DNA of 64,000 nt, from NCBI RefSeq assembly GCF_015694465.1, contig NZ_JADQDO010000013.1, positions 1 to 64,000 on the forward strand, read 5' to 3'. Source of the DNA: Microvirga alba. GTDB taxonomy: Bacteria > Pseudomonadota > Alphaproteobacteria > Rhizobiales > Beijerinckiaceae. This document shows, in pieces, positions 63,566 through 64,000 of this stretch (positions are counted from its first letter, which is position 1; each line of letters starts with the position of its first letter). Made by a program: the position numbers and the translations under genes. The notes under the pieces were generated by a model that saw nothing but the letters and a program-made list of their open reading frames with translations, had not been told where the DNA came from and searched no databases.

Positions 63566-64000
63566 TACAGCTCCGCTCCCAAGAGACGAACGGTCTGCCC
63601 TTCGTGAAGCGAGCCCACTCCGGCTGTTACAACCACGTCGCCCGGGATCAGGCCTTCGGTGATGAAGGCCGTCGCAGGCTCCAGGCGCCCGACACCGACC
63701 TTGCGGAGGGCGACGGCGAGCGTTTGGGGATTGACTACCCAGACGGCAGAGCCCTGCTGCTCTTGCCGGAGCGCAGTCGCGGGGATGGCAAGCCCCTGCG
63801 AGCCATATGCCGTCAACACGCCGACAACCGCCGTGCCGAGCCGGAAGGATGCGGGCGGGTCGGTCAATCCCACGCGGACCTGGAAGGTCCGTGTCACCGG
63901 ATCGGCCCGCGGCGCGATTTCGCGCACTCTTCCCTCCACGGAGATGGTGGGATTGTCCACGGCGCTGACGCGGACGCTCGCATCGGGAGAAGCAGCGCCA
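63565..64000 (-). CDS. RND efflux periplasmic adaptor, C-terminal part (partial, runs off window)
   Basis: The visible C-terminal ~145 residues of a second adaptor continue to the window edge (AASPDASVRVSAVDNPTI). They contain REIAPRADPVTRTFQVRVGL and GLIPGDVVVTAGVGSLHEGQTV, which closely parallel the adaptor at 59250-60482. Its stop overlaps the pump ATG (TAATG). The N-terminus with signal and hairpin is outside the window, so the annotated start is artificial. Confidence 0.9.
   Translation of the reverse strand, partial: GAASPDASVRVSAVDNPTISVEGRVREIAPRADPVTRTFQVRVGLTDPPASFRLGTAVVGVLTAYGSQGLAIPATALRQEQQGSAVWVVNPQTLAVALRKVGVGRLEPATAFITEGLIPGDVVVTAGVGSLHEGQTVRLLGAEL

Noticed and set aside
1-64000. 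CRISPR arrays, rRNA genes and riboswitches
   Set aside because: No regularly spaced repeats, rRNA sequence or recognisable riboswitch was noticed, though a covariance-model search could not be run.

Overview
The window looks like a chromosomal segment of a high-GC alphaproteobacterium, most likely a Hyphomicrobiales (Rhizobiales) member. The left part carries a housekeeping run typical of that group: MBL hydrolase, tatD, metG, holB, tmk, a D,D-carboxypeptidase, rlpA and tRNA-Ser. The rest is rich in ABC importers for organic nutrients. I cannot name the species.

Left chromosomal arm (1-9.8 kb). Positions 1-74 look like the terminus of an IS21-type element whose transposase lies outside the window. 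A tightly packed minus-strand block follows (rlpA to the MBL gene), with a GH1 glycosidase inserted between metG and tatD. It ends at a complete tRNA-Ser(UGA), 9700-9789.

Putative genomic island (9.8-45.5 kb). The last 14 bases of tRNA-Ser recur exactly, in direct orientation, at 45464-45477, beside a P4-type tyrosine integrase (44131-45342) with an AlpA-like regulator. I infer a 35.7-kb integrated region, probably built up in steps. It holds a tandem alpha/beta hydrolase; a decayed zone (truncated phosphotransacetylase, RND fragment, intact IS5/IS427-type element) around calcium and sulfate transporters; and an amino-acid/peptide group (binding protein, deacetylase, M14 and M20 enzymes). Next comes a probable defence locus: a 1301-aa SMC-like ATPase ending in two tandem LexA/S24-like domains, divergent from a Septu-like ATPase plus HNH nuclease pair. 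An IclR-controlled operon follows (peptide-type ABC importer, amidohydrolase, threonine-synthase-like enzyme, RidA), then the integration module.

Right chromosomal arm (45.5-64 kb). A LacI-controlled sugar or glycoside operon (binding protein, two permeases, ATPase, GH63-like hydrolase) has two near-identical operator-like sites. A TctDE-type two-component system is divergent from a taurine/sulfonate/nitrate-type ABC importer. A translationally coupled efflux operon runs off the right edge: RND adaptor, RND pump, second adaptor and an AbgT-family transporter.

The most novel item is the defence-like locus at 24.7-31.0 kb, especially the fusion of an SMC-type ATPase to two LexA-like domains, of which only the second keeps a recognisable Ser-Lys pair.
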